NCBI RefSeq assembly: GCF_012516375.2 | Contig: NZ_CP051204.2 | Span: 3,224,001-3,288,000, forward strand | Origin: Chitinophaga oryzae | GTDB lineage: Bacteria > Bacteroidota > Bacteroidia > Chitinophagales > Chitinophagaceae | Direction of reading: 5' to 3' | DNA length: 64,000 nt | Part shown: piece by piece, positions 44,870 to 52,309 of the stretch | Numbering within the stretch: position 1 is the stretch's first letter | How the letters are laid out: each line of letters opens with the position of its first letter | The notes under the pieces: model-generated | Database searches by the model: none | What the model saw: the letters and a program-made list of their open reading frames with translations, nothing else | What the model was told of the DNA's origin: nothing | Program-made: the position numbers and the translations under genes

Positions 44870-44914
44870 GTAAGTATTTGCTTACAAATATATAAAATGT
44901 AAGTGAATGCTTAC
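44870..44914 (-). promoter_or_regulatory. Double operator overlapping the arsR promoter
   Basis: Two 16-bp dyads of the form GTAAG-N6-CTTAC (44870-44885 and 44899-44914) are spaced 29 bp centre to centre. Between them, on the minus strand, TATATTTG (44885-44892) matches the Bacteroidota -7 element. A bound repressor would cover both promoter and start site. Confidence 0.75.
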
Positions 44915-45027
44915 GTTTTTTTTGGAAATTTTTTTTCGGGCGACATGACGGGATACGTGAGGTAGTTACGATGCTGTTATGAAAGGCTGATTCTTTTTTG
45001 GGTTATCTTCGCCGAAAACTGATACAG

Positions 45028-45423
45028 ATGGGACCATGGTTGTATACCTGCGCGCAATGCGGCGCGCAAAATCATTTTGAGGTGTCGGCAATGCTGCTGC
45101 CGGAGATCCATTGCCGCGCATGTGGATTTGTGAAAACCAATCCGCCGGAGGTGCGGGAGCGTGTCGGCAAAGCGTTGGAGGAACATAAATGGTATGCGGG
45201 ATTCCTGGAGCTGATATTAGCCGTGGAGGAGGAGCTGGGAATTTCTTTTGAAGATGCGGATTTTCCGCAGCCGTTCGTTACATGGCGGAGATTGCTGGAA
45301 GTGACGCTGCAGCATGCCGGCACAGCCGTTACACAGGAGCAGGCAATGGGAATTTTAGCACACTGTGCTGGTATAACGGAAATGGATATACGCCAAAGAT
45401 TGGATGAACCGGTGCATCTGTAA
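45028..45423 (+). CDS. Zinc-ribbon protein with acyl-carrier-like helical region, unrecognised
   Basis: The ATG at 45028 gives 131 residues. A CxxC...CxxC zinc ribbon (YTCAQCGAQ and IHCRACGFV) is at the N-terminus. A helical part follows with FLELILAVEEELGISFEDADF, a phrase reminiscent of acyl carrier proteins, but the phosphopantetheine serine motif (DSL) is absent. No family is recognised with certainty. The gene stands alone, divergent from the ArsR gene. Confidence 0.55.
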   Translation: MGPWLYTCAQCGAQNHFEVSAMLLPEIHCRACGFVKTNPPEVRERVGKALEEHKWYAGFLELILAVEEELGISFEDADFPQPFVTWRRLLEVTLQHAGTAVTQEQAMGILAHCAGITEMDIRQRLDEPVHL

Positions 45424-45932
45424 AAAATGATCGTTATATATTATAGTGAGGAAAACTAATTATAAGATTCATTTATTTATTGGCTTGTAATGCTTTGTGG
45501 TAGATGGTTTGATGGATCTTTAAGAATTTTATTTGTTAATCTTTTGAAATTTTGTGAGAAAAAATTTGGTGAAATCGGAATCTTATTTATCTTCGCTTCA
45601 CTTTATTAAAATAAGCTGTTAATAACTGTCCCAAAGTTGTCCCAAAGCGTTTGAATATCGTTGTACCCCAGAAACTATACTTATACTGAGATTGGCTATA
45701 TCCTGAAATACAATTCCATAGGTATTACAAATATTATCCCTTCGCTACGGTAACTGCTATCAATGCTATCCGTCAGTGTCTGTCGGGAATCCGGATTTTT
45801 TGTCGAGTGTGCATGTGAATGTTTACGTAATGTATGGTTACGTATAAGGAAGTGCAGCGCTTATCCCTGCTGCACGCTGCTTGTTTTTTCCGTTCTTTAA
45901 GACTTAGCTTATTGTTTTAAATCTGACTTCCG
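45424..45932. other. Long intergenic region before the DUF4402 locus
   Basis: 509 bp without a credible gene. It is AT-rich in its first part; a short direct repeat (TGTCCCAAAG twice, about 45627-45650) is visible. Apart from the candidate promoter below I see nothing. Confidence 0.5.
45565..45595 (+). promoter_or_regulatory. Candidate Bacteroidota-type promoter
   Basis: TTTG (45565-45568), 19 bp, then TATCTTCG (45588-45595), close to the TTTG-N19-TAnnTTTG consensus with one mismatch. If real, it gives a leader of over 300 bases before the DUF4402 gene at 45933. Confidence 0.35.
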
Positions 45933-46244
45933 ATGGAAAAGAAGATTTTATCCTGGACCATGCTTGCTGTGGTCTCGCAGGTGGAGGTTCATGCATCTGC
46001 GCCGGCAGCAACAGCGAACGTCTCCGCAGCAGTGACGGCCCCTGTCACGTTTTTGCGGACCACCGGTAACATGAGTTTTGGCAACACAGCGCCTTCCGGG
46101 ACAGCTGGCACTGTGGAACCGGCTCCTGGCGCCACCCGCAGGATTGCTTTTTTTCTGGAACGAAGTACCATCAACGCCGCCATTGTTGCAGTAACAGGTG
46201 AAGTGGCTAACTGCCAACGTGAACTGATCGGCAATTCCGGCTAA
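45933..46244 (+). CDS. DUF4402-like surface protein, short and probably truncated
   Basis: 103 residues. Leader-like N-terminus, then the DUF4402 hallmarks MSFGNTAPSGTAGTVEPAPG and AAIVAVTGEVANC. Intact DUF4402 proteins run about 160-180 residues and end in VTVNYN-like strands, which are missing here; the frame stops after RELIGNSG. DUF4402 proteins are pilin-like subunits exported with a PapD-like chaperone, encoded next. An imperfect inverted repeat (46246-46283) follows the stop. Probably a decaying subunit gene. Confidence 0.6.
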   Translation: MEKKILSWTMLAVVSQVEVHASAPAATANVSAAVTAPVTFLRTTGNMSFGNTAPSGTAGTVEPAPGATRRIAFFLERSTINAAIVAVTGEVANCQRELIGNSG

Positions 46245-46317
46245 AACCAAAAGGCCCTGTACTTCACCTGGGTGCAGGCCTTTGGTATCCCTGTCAGCAA
46301 CCCAAATTTTTTGAAAG

Positions 46318-46953
46318 ATGTATGCAACCATGCTTATGAAACCACTAACCCTGCGCGTGCAGCGGAGATATGAGATCGTCTCTGCCACCGCATTCGCCCT
46401 CTCTTTGTTACTGTCCACGGTCATTGTGCACGCGCAGGGCGACGTGATGATCTGTCCGAAACGCGTTGTATTTGACGGCGCCAAAAGAACGCAGGACCTC
46501 GGCCTGGCTAACACCGGCGCAGATACTGCCACCTACCAGGTGTCTTTTGTGCAGATCCGGATGAAGGAAGACGGCTCTTTTGAAAACATAGAGCAACCGG
46601 ATTCCGGACAGTGCTTCGCCAGCAACAACCTCCGTATTTTTCCCCGTACCGTATCTATTGCACCCAAAGAATCACAGGCCGTGAAGCTGCAGGTGGTCAA
46701 CACCGGCAGCCTTCCTCCTGGTGAGTACAGATCTCATGTTTATTTCAGGGCTGTCCCCCGTCCCTTACCTGCCGGTGAAACACCTTTACTGCGGCCCAAA
46801 GATACCAGCAGCCTGGAGGTGAAACTGGTCCCCGTATTCGGTGTCACGGTACCTGTCATCATCCGTGTGGGCGCTGATTCCACTGCTGTCGCCATCTCAG
46901 AGATGGGCGTGGACTTCAATAACCCCCAACAACCACAGGTGTGTTTTCACTGA
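46318..46953 (+). CDS. PapD-like periplasmic pilus chaperone, frameshifted before its C-terminal domain
   Basis: 211 residues to the frameshift. Signal peptide (LSLLLSTVIVHAQG), N-terminal chaperone Ig domain (MICPKRVVFDGAKRTQDLGLANTG with the usual strand pattern, IFPRTVSIAPKESQAVKL), then PGEYRSHVYFRAVP and a second-domain start. The frame ends at PQVCFH because of one base too few in the T4 run 46944-46947; the correct frame gives FSLTRSGNMS, a typical continuation. The downstream sequence soon changes to a different protein type, so the chaperone has also lost most of its second domain. Belongs to the DUF4402 locus. Confidence 0.7.
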   Translation: MYATMLMKPLTLRVQRRYEIVSATAFALSLLLSTVIVHAQGDVMICPKRVVFDGAKRTQDLGLANTGADTATYQVSFVQIRMKEDGSFENIEQPDSGQCFASNNLRIFPRTVSIAPKESQAVKLQVVNTGSLPPGEYRSHVYFRAVPRPLPAGETPLLRPKDTSSLEVKLVPVFGVTVPVIIRVGADSTAVAISEMGVDFNNPQQPQVCFH

Positions 46954-47354
46954 CCCGCAGCGGTAACATGTCGGGGGTAACGGCGCAGCCCAATCAGTTC
47001 AAACCGGTAGAAATCCCCGTGACCGTTTCCGGCGAAGTGGCTGGTATGGTCCGGAGTACAAATAAACTGGCCATGTCCCGCATCCGGATGAATATACTGG
47101 ATGCCGGCTGCAACACTGTGGCCTCCGTGCTCGCGGAGTCGGACGGTTATTTCAGCTACCCTGGCCTTCGTCCCGGCACCTATACCTTAAGCCCGGACCC
47201 GGCGCAGCTGCAGCGCCTGCATATGACAGCCCAACCCGCTGAAATAACCGTTACCATTAAACGAAATCCGGATGGAGACGTTGTTGACGGACTGCTGTTT
47301 AAACTTGTTCCGATGTTATTTGCTAACCCACCCAAACAGTCGCACTTTGATTAA
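46941..47354 (+). CDS. Fusion remnant: chaperone fragment joined to C-terminus of an assembly/usher-like protein
   Basis: The frame opens with FSLTRSGNMSG, the lost chaperone frame, then switches to VSGEVAGMVRSTNKL, RIRMNILDAGCNTVASVLAESDGYFSYPGLRPGTYTL and TVTIKRNPDGDVVDGLLFKLVP. That is the carboxypeptidase-regulatory-like tail expected at the end of the large usher-like protein that normally follows the chaperone in such loci. The simplest reading is a large internal deletion joining two genes. It has no signal peptide and is unlikely to be functional on its own. Confidence 0.55.
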   Translation: MFSLTRSGNMSGVTAQPNQFKPVEIPVTVSGEVAGMVRSTNKLAMSRIRMNILDAGCNTVASVLAESDGYFSYPGLRPGTYTLSPDPAQLQRLHMTAQPAEITVTIKRNPDGDVVDGLLFKLVPMLFANPPKQSHFD

Positions 47355-47409
47355 CCCCAAAAGCTTTTTATTTCATCATTTATTATTCATTTTTTAAAAC
47401 CCAAATCTT

Positions 47410-47933
47410 ATGAAAAAGGTGTTGTCATTAATGGTTATCGTTTCAGCGATCTTCGCTGGTAAAGCAGTTGCACAAACATCCGCTACCGCAACCGCCAATG
47501 CATCTGCAACTATCTCACACCCGTCACCCTGACCAAAACGCTGGACATGAACTTCGGCATTCTGGCGTCTTCCGCTATCCCGGGCACGCTGAAACTCAGC
47601 CCTGCCGGTATCCGTACCACCACAGGCGGTGTTTCCACTTTGCCTACAACCGGTACCGTTACGCCTGCACTCTTTTCCGTGGCAGGGGAAAACAACTACA
47701 CCTACGCGATTACGCTGCCTATCATTCCGATAGTGCTGAATAACGCTAGTGTTCCCGGCGCGTTCATGCTGGCAACATCTTTCACCAGTTCACCTTCCGT
47801 GATTACCGGCGGCTTGCTGACCGGCGGCTCCCAGGCATTGAACGTAGGCGCTACCCTGTTTGTAGGGCCTAACCAGCCGGCCGGTATCTGCAATACCCTG
47901 CTGCCTTTCCTGGTGACAGTAAATTATAACTAA
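47410..47933 (+). pseudogene. DUF4402 domain-containing pilin-like protein, frameshifted
   Basis: The ATG at 47410 gives a good signal peptide (LMVIVSAIFAGKAVAQ) and TATANASATIS, after which the frame is lost near 47515. The other frame continues directly with TPVTLTKTLDMNFGILASSA and runs to LLPFLVTVNYN at 47933, a complete DUF4402 domain. One extra C in the TCACACC stretch would give an intact protein of about 174 residues, the normal size. Either a point-mutated subunit or a base-call error. It follows the chaperone and usher remnant, as in typical DUF4402 loci. Confidence 0.8.
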
Positions 47934-48099
47934 GCAATTGTTGCGGTTGCTGGAAAAAAGGGGTTGTCCTTATAATAGGGCGGCCTCTTTATTTTTATAC
48001 AGAGAAGTGCCGTACATCCGGCTGCGGGGTTATGAGACAGGCCGGGTCCTTTGTGGTCGTCGCCTCCCGGGGTCTATCCCCGGGAAGCTGAATGTATTC

Positions 48100-48855
48100 T
48101 TATTGCAGCGCGGTGATTTCCGGCAGTTGTTTACTCAGGTAACCGATGAAAGTCCATATTTCCAGTACTTCACTCACCGGCACCTCGAAGTCATCGTATT
48201 CATCATTGAGGGAACGCAGCAGCAGCGTGCCTTTCTGTTTGATACGGCTGCTCACAAGCTTGAAGATAATGTCTTCCTCCCCGCCTTTCAGTACCAGCAC
48301 ACACGCCGTGTTGTCTTTCAGGTATGACCAGTCTTCAAGGTATTGGGCGATGATATGGCTGCCATCGGGGATGGGGTGCATGGAATCGCCGGAGATGGGG
48401 AACATGCGGATGGTTTTGCCCCGGGGCAGTTCCGGCAGGGTGAACTTCGGCAGCCCGGCTATAAACTCCGGATCGGCAAAACCACTGCGGTAGCCTGCTT
48501 TAGCCCTGGCAGGTACATATTCCATGTTCTCTTCATTGTCCTGGTCCACCGTAATGGGCAGAATACGTATATGTTTGCCTGTTAAATCCATCGTATTACC
48601 TGCATCCAGTGCGAGTAATTGTTCTTCCGTAGCCTGCTGCAGGTCATTTTTGATAAACGTGTCAAGGTCCACCCGGAAAAAATCGGAGATCAGCACCAGG
48701 TCTTCCAGCCGTGGATTTCGTGTTTTACCGCTTTCCTGTGCTGTAATTTTGTTCCTGTTAATACCCAGGAGATCTGCCAGTTGCTGCTGTGAAAGCTTTT
48801 TCCGCGTGCGTAATATCCTCAGGTTCCCTGCCCAGAAAGTTGGCCTTTTTATCAT
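48100..48855 (-). CDS. XRE-type regulator with S24 (LexA-like) peptidase domain
   Basis: 251 residues. Helix-turn-helix near residues 10-65 (RKKLSQQQLADLLGINRNKI). S24 peptidase domain from about 112: self-cleavage-type site A120-G121 in ARAKAGYRSG, nucleophile S158 in ISGDSMHP, general-base K199 in DIIFKLV. Proteins of this type are damage- or stress-responsive repressors; in Bacteroidota they are often solitary, as here. No phage genes flank it. The terminator side faces the DUF4402 locus. Confidence 0.9.
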   Translation of the reverse strand: MIKRPTFWAGNLRILRTRKKLSQQQLADLLGINRNKITAQESGKTRNPRLEDLVLISDFFRVDLDTFIKNDLQQATEEQLLALDAGNTMDLTGKHIRILPITVDQDNEENMEYVPARAKAGYRSGFADPEFIAGLPKFTLPELPRGKTIRMFPISGDSMHPIPDGSHIIAQYLEDWSYLKDNTACVLVLKGGEEDIIFKLVSSRIKQKGTLLLRSLNDEYDDFEVPVSEVLEIWTFIGYLSKQLPEITALQ

Positions 48856-48910
48856 TTTCCGGTTATATTTAAAATAATTTATATTTATAACGAATAGTCA
48901 CAAATGTAAT

Positions 48911-48936
48911 CAATTACGAATTACGAATTACGAATT
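48911..48936 (+). repeat. 26-bp inverted repeat, left arm
   Basis: Three tandem ATTACGA units preceded by CA and ending ATT. It is the exact reverse complement of 49082-49107 on the other side of a tandem-repeat block. Confidence 0.85.
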
Positions 48937-48957
48937 GGAGGGTTCTTTTTTGGAAAA

Positions 48958-49060
48958 TTCATTAGTGACTTTGTTTTAAAAAGTTCATGATTCTGTTTTA
49001 GAAAGTTCATGGTCCTGTTTTAGAAAGTTCATGATCCAGTTTTAAAAAATTCATTAGTAC
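48958..49060 (+). repeat. 22-bp tandem repeats
   Basis: Units start TTCATG and contain TGTTTTAGAAAG; three units of exactly 22 bp (48984, 49006, 49028) follow a 26-bp variant (48958) and end with a partial TTCATTAGTAC. Lies inside the 26-bp inverted repeat pair. Confidence 0.85.
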
Positions 49061-49081
49061 CCCATGCTATCAGCATTCCCA

Positions 49082-49107
49082 AATTCGTAATTCGTAATTC
49101 GTAATTG
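49082..49107 (-). repeat. 26-bp inverted repeat, right arm
   Basis: Reverse complement of 48911-48936. It ends two bases before the stop codon of the FemAB-like gene. Confidence 0.85.
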
Positions 49108-49108
49108 A

Positions 49109-50230
49109 TCACCGGTGATAGCCTTTACTATAGAGCTCTGTTGCGGTATACGCTGTATAAGGGGCTTTCAGTAATGGGTAGTCCCAGCAGCCCATCCGAT
49201 GGAACAGCTCTCCGCCGAAGCCGTTTTTGAACTTGTACAATCCGTATAGCGGGTGTTGCGGATCAGGCGCCGGAGACACGCCGAAGAAGTCGTATTCCGT
49301 ACAGCCCTTGCGTTTAGCCCGCCGCATGGCTTCCCATTGCAGCATATAGGTGCCCATATAGTTACGGTGAGTATTGGAAGACGCTCCGTAGAGGTAGGTG
49401 CCGCGGTGGCCGGCCACTACGAGGAACATAGCCGCCAGCGGAATACCGTCAGCCTCTGCCAGCAGCATCTCCACGTCTGCGGGAGAGGTGCTGTTGTTAG
49501 CCCTGGCGGTAAGGATGGTCCGGAAGTAGCCGATGTCTTCCCGCACAATACCATTGCGTGCGCACGTTTGTGCGTACAGGTTATACCACGTGTCAATATT
49601 CTCCAATCCGGCGGTCTTTACCTGTACGCCTTTACGGCCTGCCAGCTGAATATTGTAGCGGGTTTTGGCCTTCATCCGGTCCAGTAACAGCTGATCGTCT
49701 TGCTGAAGGTCCATAAAAATGGTGTTGGAAGGCAATATGTCGGTATTGGATTTTTTCAGGTTATGGCTGCGGGTGCTGTAGTTGAAACGCAACTCCTGCA
49801 GCTGTTTGACCGGTGGCCCCAGCCAGCAGCCGTTTTCGTCGAAGTACTGTTCCTCGCCCGACCAGTGCGACTGCCACGCGAGGTCATACCGGATCATGAT
49901 ACACTTTTCCGGCAGGAGCGGCCGCAGGCTCTCTGACAGCTCCTCAAGGAAAACACCCTGGCAGTCGGTGTCGGGCTCTATCTCCGGCCCATAAGGCACA
50001 TAGGCAATGTAATGCTCTTCGCTGATCTGCCGCAGGATCACCAGCACGTCACTAACAGTATAGTCCTGGTCTGCCGCACCGGCAAACAAATCCCGGCGCC
50101 GCACTTTAAAATCAAACGCGCTGGTCTCCCAGCCCTGACGGCTCTTTACCTCCGACCAGTAGGCCGTCTGCTGTAAAATAGCCGTCTTGTTTACCTGCCT
50201 GATCTCTTTTTTGCAAATGTCGATGTACAT
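49109..50230 (-). CDS. FemA/FemB-family (peptidoglycan interpeptide-type) aminoacyltransferase
   Basis: 373 residues with the double-GNAT organisation of FemAB proteins. N-terminal half: QTAYWSEVKSRQGWE and YVPYGPEIEPD. C-terminal half: FMDLQQDDQLLLDRMKAKTRYNIQLA, EADGIPLAAMFLVVAGHRGTYLYGASS and GCTEYDFFGVSPAPDPQHPLYGLYKFK. In Gram-positives the family adds amino acids from tRNA to lipid II; in Bacteroidota, which lack such bridges, members probably modify other envelope components. No signal peptide; cytosolic. Apparently monocistronic. Confidence 0.87.
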   Translation of the reverse strand: MYIDICKKEIRQVNKTAILQQTAYWSEVKSRQGWETSAFDFKVRRRDLFAGAADQDYTVSDVLVILRQISEEHYIAYVPYGPEIEPDTDCQGVFLEELSESLRPLLPEKCIMIRYDLAWQSHWSGEEQYFDENGCWLGPPVKQLQELRFNYSTRSHNLKKSNTDILPSNTIFMDLQQDDQLLLDRMKAKTRYNIQLAGRKGVQVKTAGLENIDTWYNLYAQTCARNGIVREDIGYFRTILTARANNSTSPADVEMLLAEADGIPLAAMFLVVAGHRGTYLYGASSNTHRNYMGTYMLQWEAMRRAKRKGCTEYDFFGVSPAPDPQHPLYGLYKFKNGFGGELFHRMGCWDYPLLKAPYTAYTATELYSKGYHR

Positions 50231-50582
50231 AATGCTTCACGGTTGGGTGAAAAAAGAAACCGCCTCACTTCCCGCCGGAAATGAAACGAATAATAAATAA
50301 TAAGGTGAAAGACAAAGCCCCCGGTATACGGCCGTAAAAGATTAACAGCCCGGGGCTTGTGTATGGAAGTCCTTGAAATTGGAAATGAAGTACAGCTTTT
50401 TGCAGAAGCAACAGAAGGAGATAGCAGCAGCTATATCGGCTCCTGGGGCGGAAAACGCACGGCGTTGCTTTGTGTTATATGATAAAAACTGTAACATGAC
50501 GGACGCAAAGGTACGAAAATTTCCGGGGCGGAAGAGGGTTCGAGGCGTCGTTGCATAATCCGGGCGTTGTTATCGCCGCATA

Positions 50583-50620
50583 AATCCCAGGGCTTACGCC
50601 CTGGGTTACGTTGTTGTTCA
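50583..50620 (-). repeat. REP-like hairpin element, copy 1
   Basis: CCCAGGGC-TTAC-GCCCTGGG (50586-50605) with a flank that reads TGAACAACAACG on the opposite strand. The 38-bp unit is repeated in opposite orientation at 50799. Confidence 0.8.
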
Positions 50621-50798
50621 AAGTCTTTCAGAAACAATTCCTGAGGGGAGGACAAAGGATTACCGCCGGTAAGTACTGAGGCTTCGGTAATAGGAGGGGC
50701 GCCACCGCAAACGAAAAGCAGCCAGGGAAAGAACTAAAGAATCTGAACAACGATGAAATTAGGGCCAATACTTATGAAAACCATGGAACGAATGGACC

Positions 50799-50836
50799 TG
50801 AACAACAATGTTGCCCAGGGCGTAAGCCCTGGGATT
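50799..50836 (+). repeat. REP-like hairpin element, copy 2
   Basis: TGAACAACAATG followed by the stem CCCAGGGC-GTAA-GCCCTGGG (50814-50833). Inverted relative to copy 1, forming a head-to-head pair as in REP/BIME structures. Confidence 0.8.
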
Positions 50837-50932
50837 CCAGGTGATGATCCCTGAAATTCAGATGATGATCCCTGGGATTCCAGGTGATGATCCCTGATAT
50901 TCAGATAATGCCCCTGGAATTCCAGGTGATGT
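50834..50932 (+). repeat. Degenerate 20-22-bp repeats
   Basis: Alternating units beginning ATTCCAGGTGATG and ATTCAGATGATG, each ending in a CCCTG core (ATCCCTG or CCCCTG); about four and a half units run up to the stop codon of the serine hydrolase gene. They share the CCCTGGGATT end of the REP-like hairpin. Confidence 0.75.
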
Positions 50933-52201
50933 CTAATCTTCCAAAGCCTGGTACACCGCCACTTTAAACTCGTCGCCGATGCTCCAGTAGGGCGATAAAT
51001 ACTCCTGTGTAAAGACAAGTCCGATCAGTTCTTCTTTCGGATCTACCCAGTAGTGGGTGTTGAAAGCGCCGCCCCAGCTGAGGGTGCCGATGTTGTAAGG
51101 CATAAGGTGGTCGTTTTCTTTTGTCTCCAGGGAGAAGCCAAGTCCGAAACCGAAGGGTTCGGGTTGCGCCGGCAGGGGAGAAGGACGCACGCCGGTTTCG
51201 AGCTGGTTGCTGAGCATCAGGGTCACTGTAGCGGGACTGACAATAGTCTTGTTATTGTACTTCCCTTTTTGCAGGAGGAGCGTCAGGAATTTGGCATAAT
51301 CTCCCGTAGTGGACACCAGTCCTGCGCCGCCGGAGAGGTAGGTGCCCTGGCGGTTGGGAAACAGCGGGTCTACACCTTCGTAGATAGGATGGCTGACGGG
51401 CAGCATCTTACCGTTGACCTCTTCATAAAGGGTGACGAGCTTTTGTTGTTTGCCTGCCGGCAGATGAAAATAAGTGTCCTGCATGTCCAGCGGCGCGAAT
51501 ACGCGCTGTTGCAGGAAGAGGTCCAGCCGCTGGCCGCTCCATATTTCGATGAGATAACCCAGCACGTCGGTGTTGAGGCCGTAGGTAAACGCTTGTCCGG
51601 GATCGTGCATCAGTGGCTGCTGTGCCAGCAGGTTTATTTTTGTTTTCAGGTCAGACGCCATGGTGCCGATACCGCTGGGTACTCCTGCTTTGGCATAGAT
51701 GGCCTGCATCTGCGGGTCGCTGAATACGGCGGCATAGGCGATGCCGGAGGTATGACGAAGCAGATCGCGCACCGTGATCTCCCGGCTGGCCGGGCGCGTG
51801 GTGTAGGTGCTGTCCTTCGGATTAAAAGACACCTTCACCCGTGGGTTTTTAAAAGCCGGAATAAACCTGGACACCGGATCATCCAGCTGAAATTTACCTT
51901 CCTCCCAGAGTATCATTACACCCAGGCTGGTAATGGCTTTCGTCTGCGATGCGATGCGGAAGATATTGTCCGTTTGCATAGGCTTGCGGGCCGCTACGTC
52001 GGCGTAACCGAAAGCTTTATTATAAACAACCTGTCCGTGGCGGATAACCAGGGCGGTGGCGCCCGGGATATGCCCCGCGGCTATATGGCGATTGATCACG
52101 TCGTCGATACGGGAAGTCCGCTGTGCGTTCAGGCCGGACTGGGCATAGGAAGTAAAGGTCACTACCAGCGCGGTAATGACAGTAGTCATATACTTTTTCA
52201 T
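50933..52201 (-). CDS. Exported class-C beta-lactamase-related serine hydrolase
   Basis: 422 residues with a signal peptide (VITALVVTFTSYAQSG). Beta-lactamase/esterase fold: S85-Q-T-K88 (SxxK nucleophile motif), Y207 in FTYGLNTDVLGYLIE (the YxN position, here YGL), and SWGGAFNTHYWVDP near the C-terminus in place of KTG. The altered second and third motifs suggest an esterase or D-amino-acid hydrolase rather than a true AmpC. Predicted periplasmic. Divergent from the LysR gene at 52310 with a short shared promoter region, so LysR may control it. Confidence 0.88.
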   Translation of the reverse strand: MKKYMTTVITALVVTFTSYAQSGLNAQRTSRIDDVINRHIAAGHIPGATALVIRHGQVVYNKAFGYADVAARKPMQTDNIFRIASQTKAITSLGVMILWEEGKFQLDDPVSRFIPAFKNPRVKVSFNPKDSTYTTRPASREITVRDLLRHTSGIAYAAVFSDPQMQAIYAKAGVPSGIGTMASDLKTKINLLAQQPLMHDPGQAFTYGLNTDVLGYLIEIWSGQRLDLFLQQRVFAPLDMQDTYFHLPAGKQQKLVTLYEEVNGKMLPVSHPIYEGVDPLFPNRQGTYLSGGAGLVSTTGDYAKFLTLLLQKGKYNNKTIVSPATVTLMLSNQLETGVRPSPLPAQPEPFGFGLGFSLETKENDHLMPYNIGTLSWGGAFNTHYWVDPKEELIGLVFTQEYLSPYWSIGDEFKVAVYQALED

Positions 52202-52264
52202 GATGGAGTTGGTATTTTTTTATTTGACAGCACAAAAATGCGCCGCTTTTTGATATAAGAAAAA

Positions 52265-52282
52265 TAGGTTAAATTATACCTA
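52265..52282. promoter_or_regulatory. Candidate LysR-type operator
   Basis: Dyad TAGGT-N8-ACCTA in the 108-bp divergent region between the serine hydrolase and LysR genes. The spacing and interrupted-dyad form fit a LysR recognition box. Confidence 0.5.
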
Positions 52283-52309
52283 GCCATAAAATAAATTATA
52301 TATTTGGAT

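Larger units (their letters stand above)
50231..50932. other. 702-bp intergenic region with REP-like repeats
   Basis: No credible gene; short open frames here are low quality. It contains two inverted REP-like hairpins and a block of degenerate 20-22-bp repeats, listed separately. Confidence 0.6.

Noticed and set aside
47468..47743. 91-codon plus-strand frame within the second DUF4402 gene
   Set aside because: It is an off-frame reading; the DUF4402 pattern lies in the two frames described for the frameshifted gene.
48901..49110. Tandem and inverted repeats considered as a CRISPR array
   Set aside because: The 22-bp units are directly adjacent with no unique spacers, and no cas gene is present.
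50373..50655. Short open frames on both strands before the REP-like elements
   Set aside because: No recognisable start context or domain, and they overlap a palindromic repeat region.
50933..52201. Serine hydrolase called as an AmpC beta-lactamase
   Set aside because: The SxxK motif is present but the tyrosine and KTG-type motifs are altered, so a resistance role is not supported.
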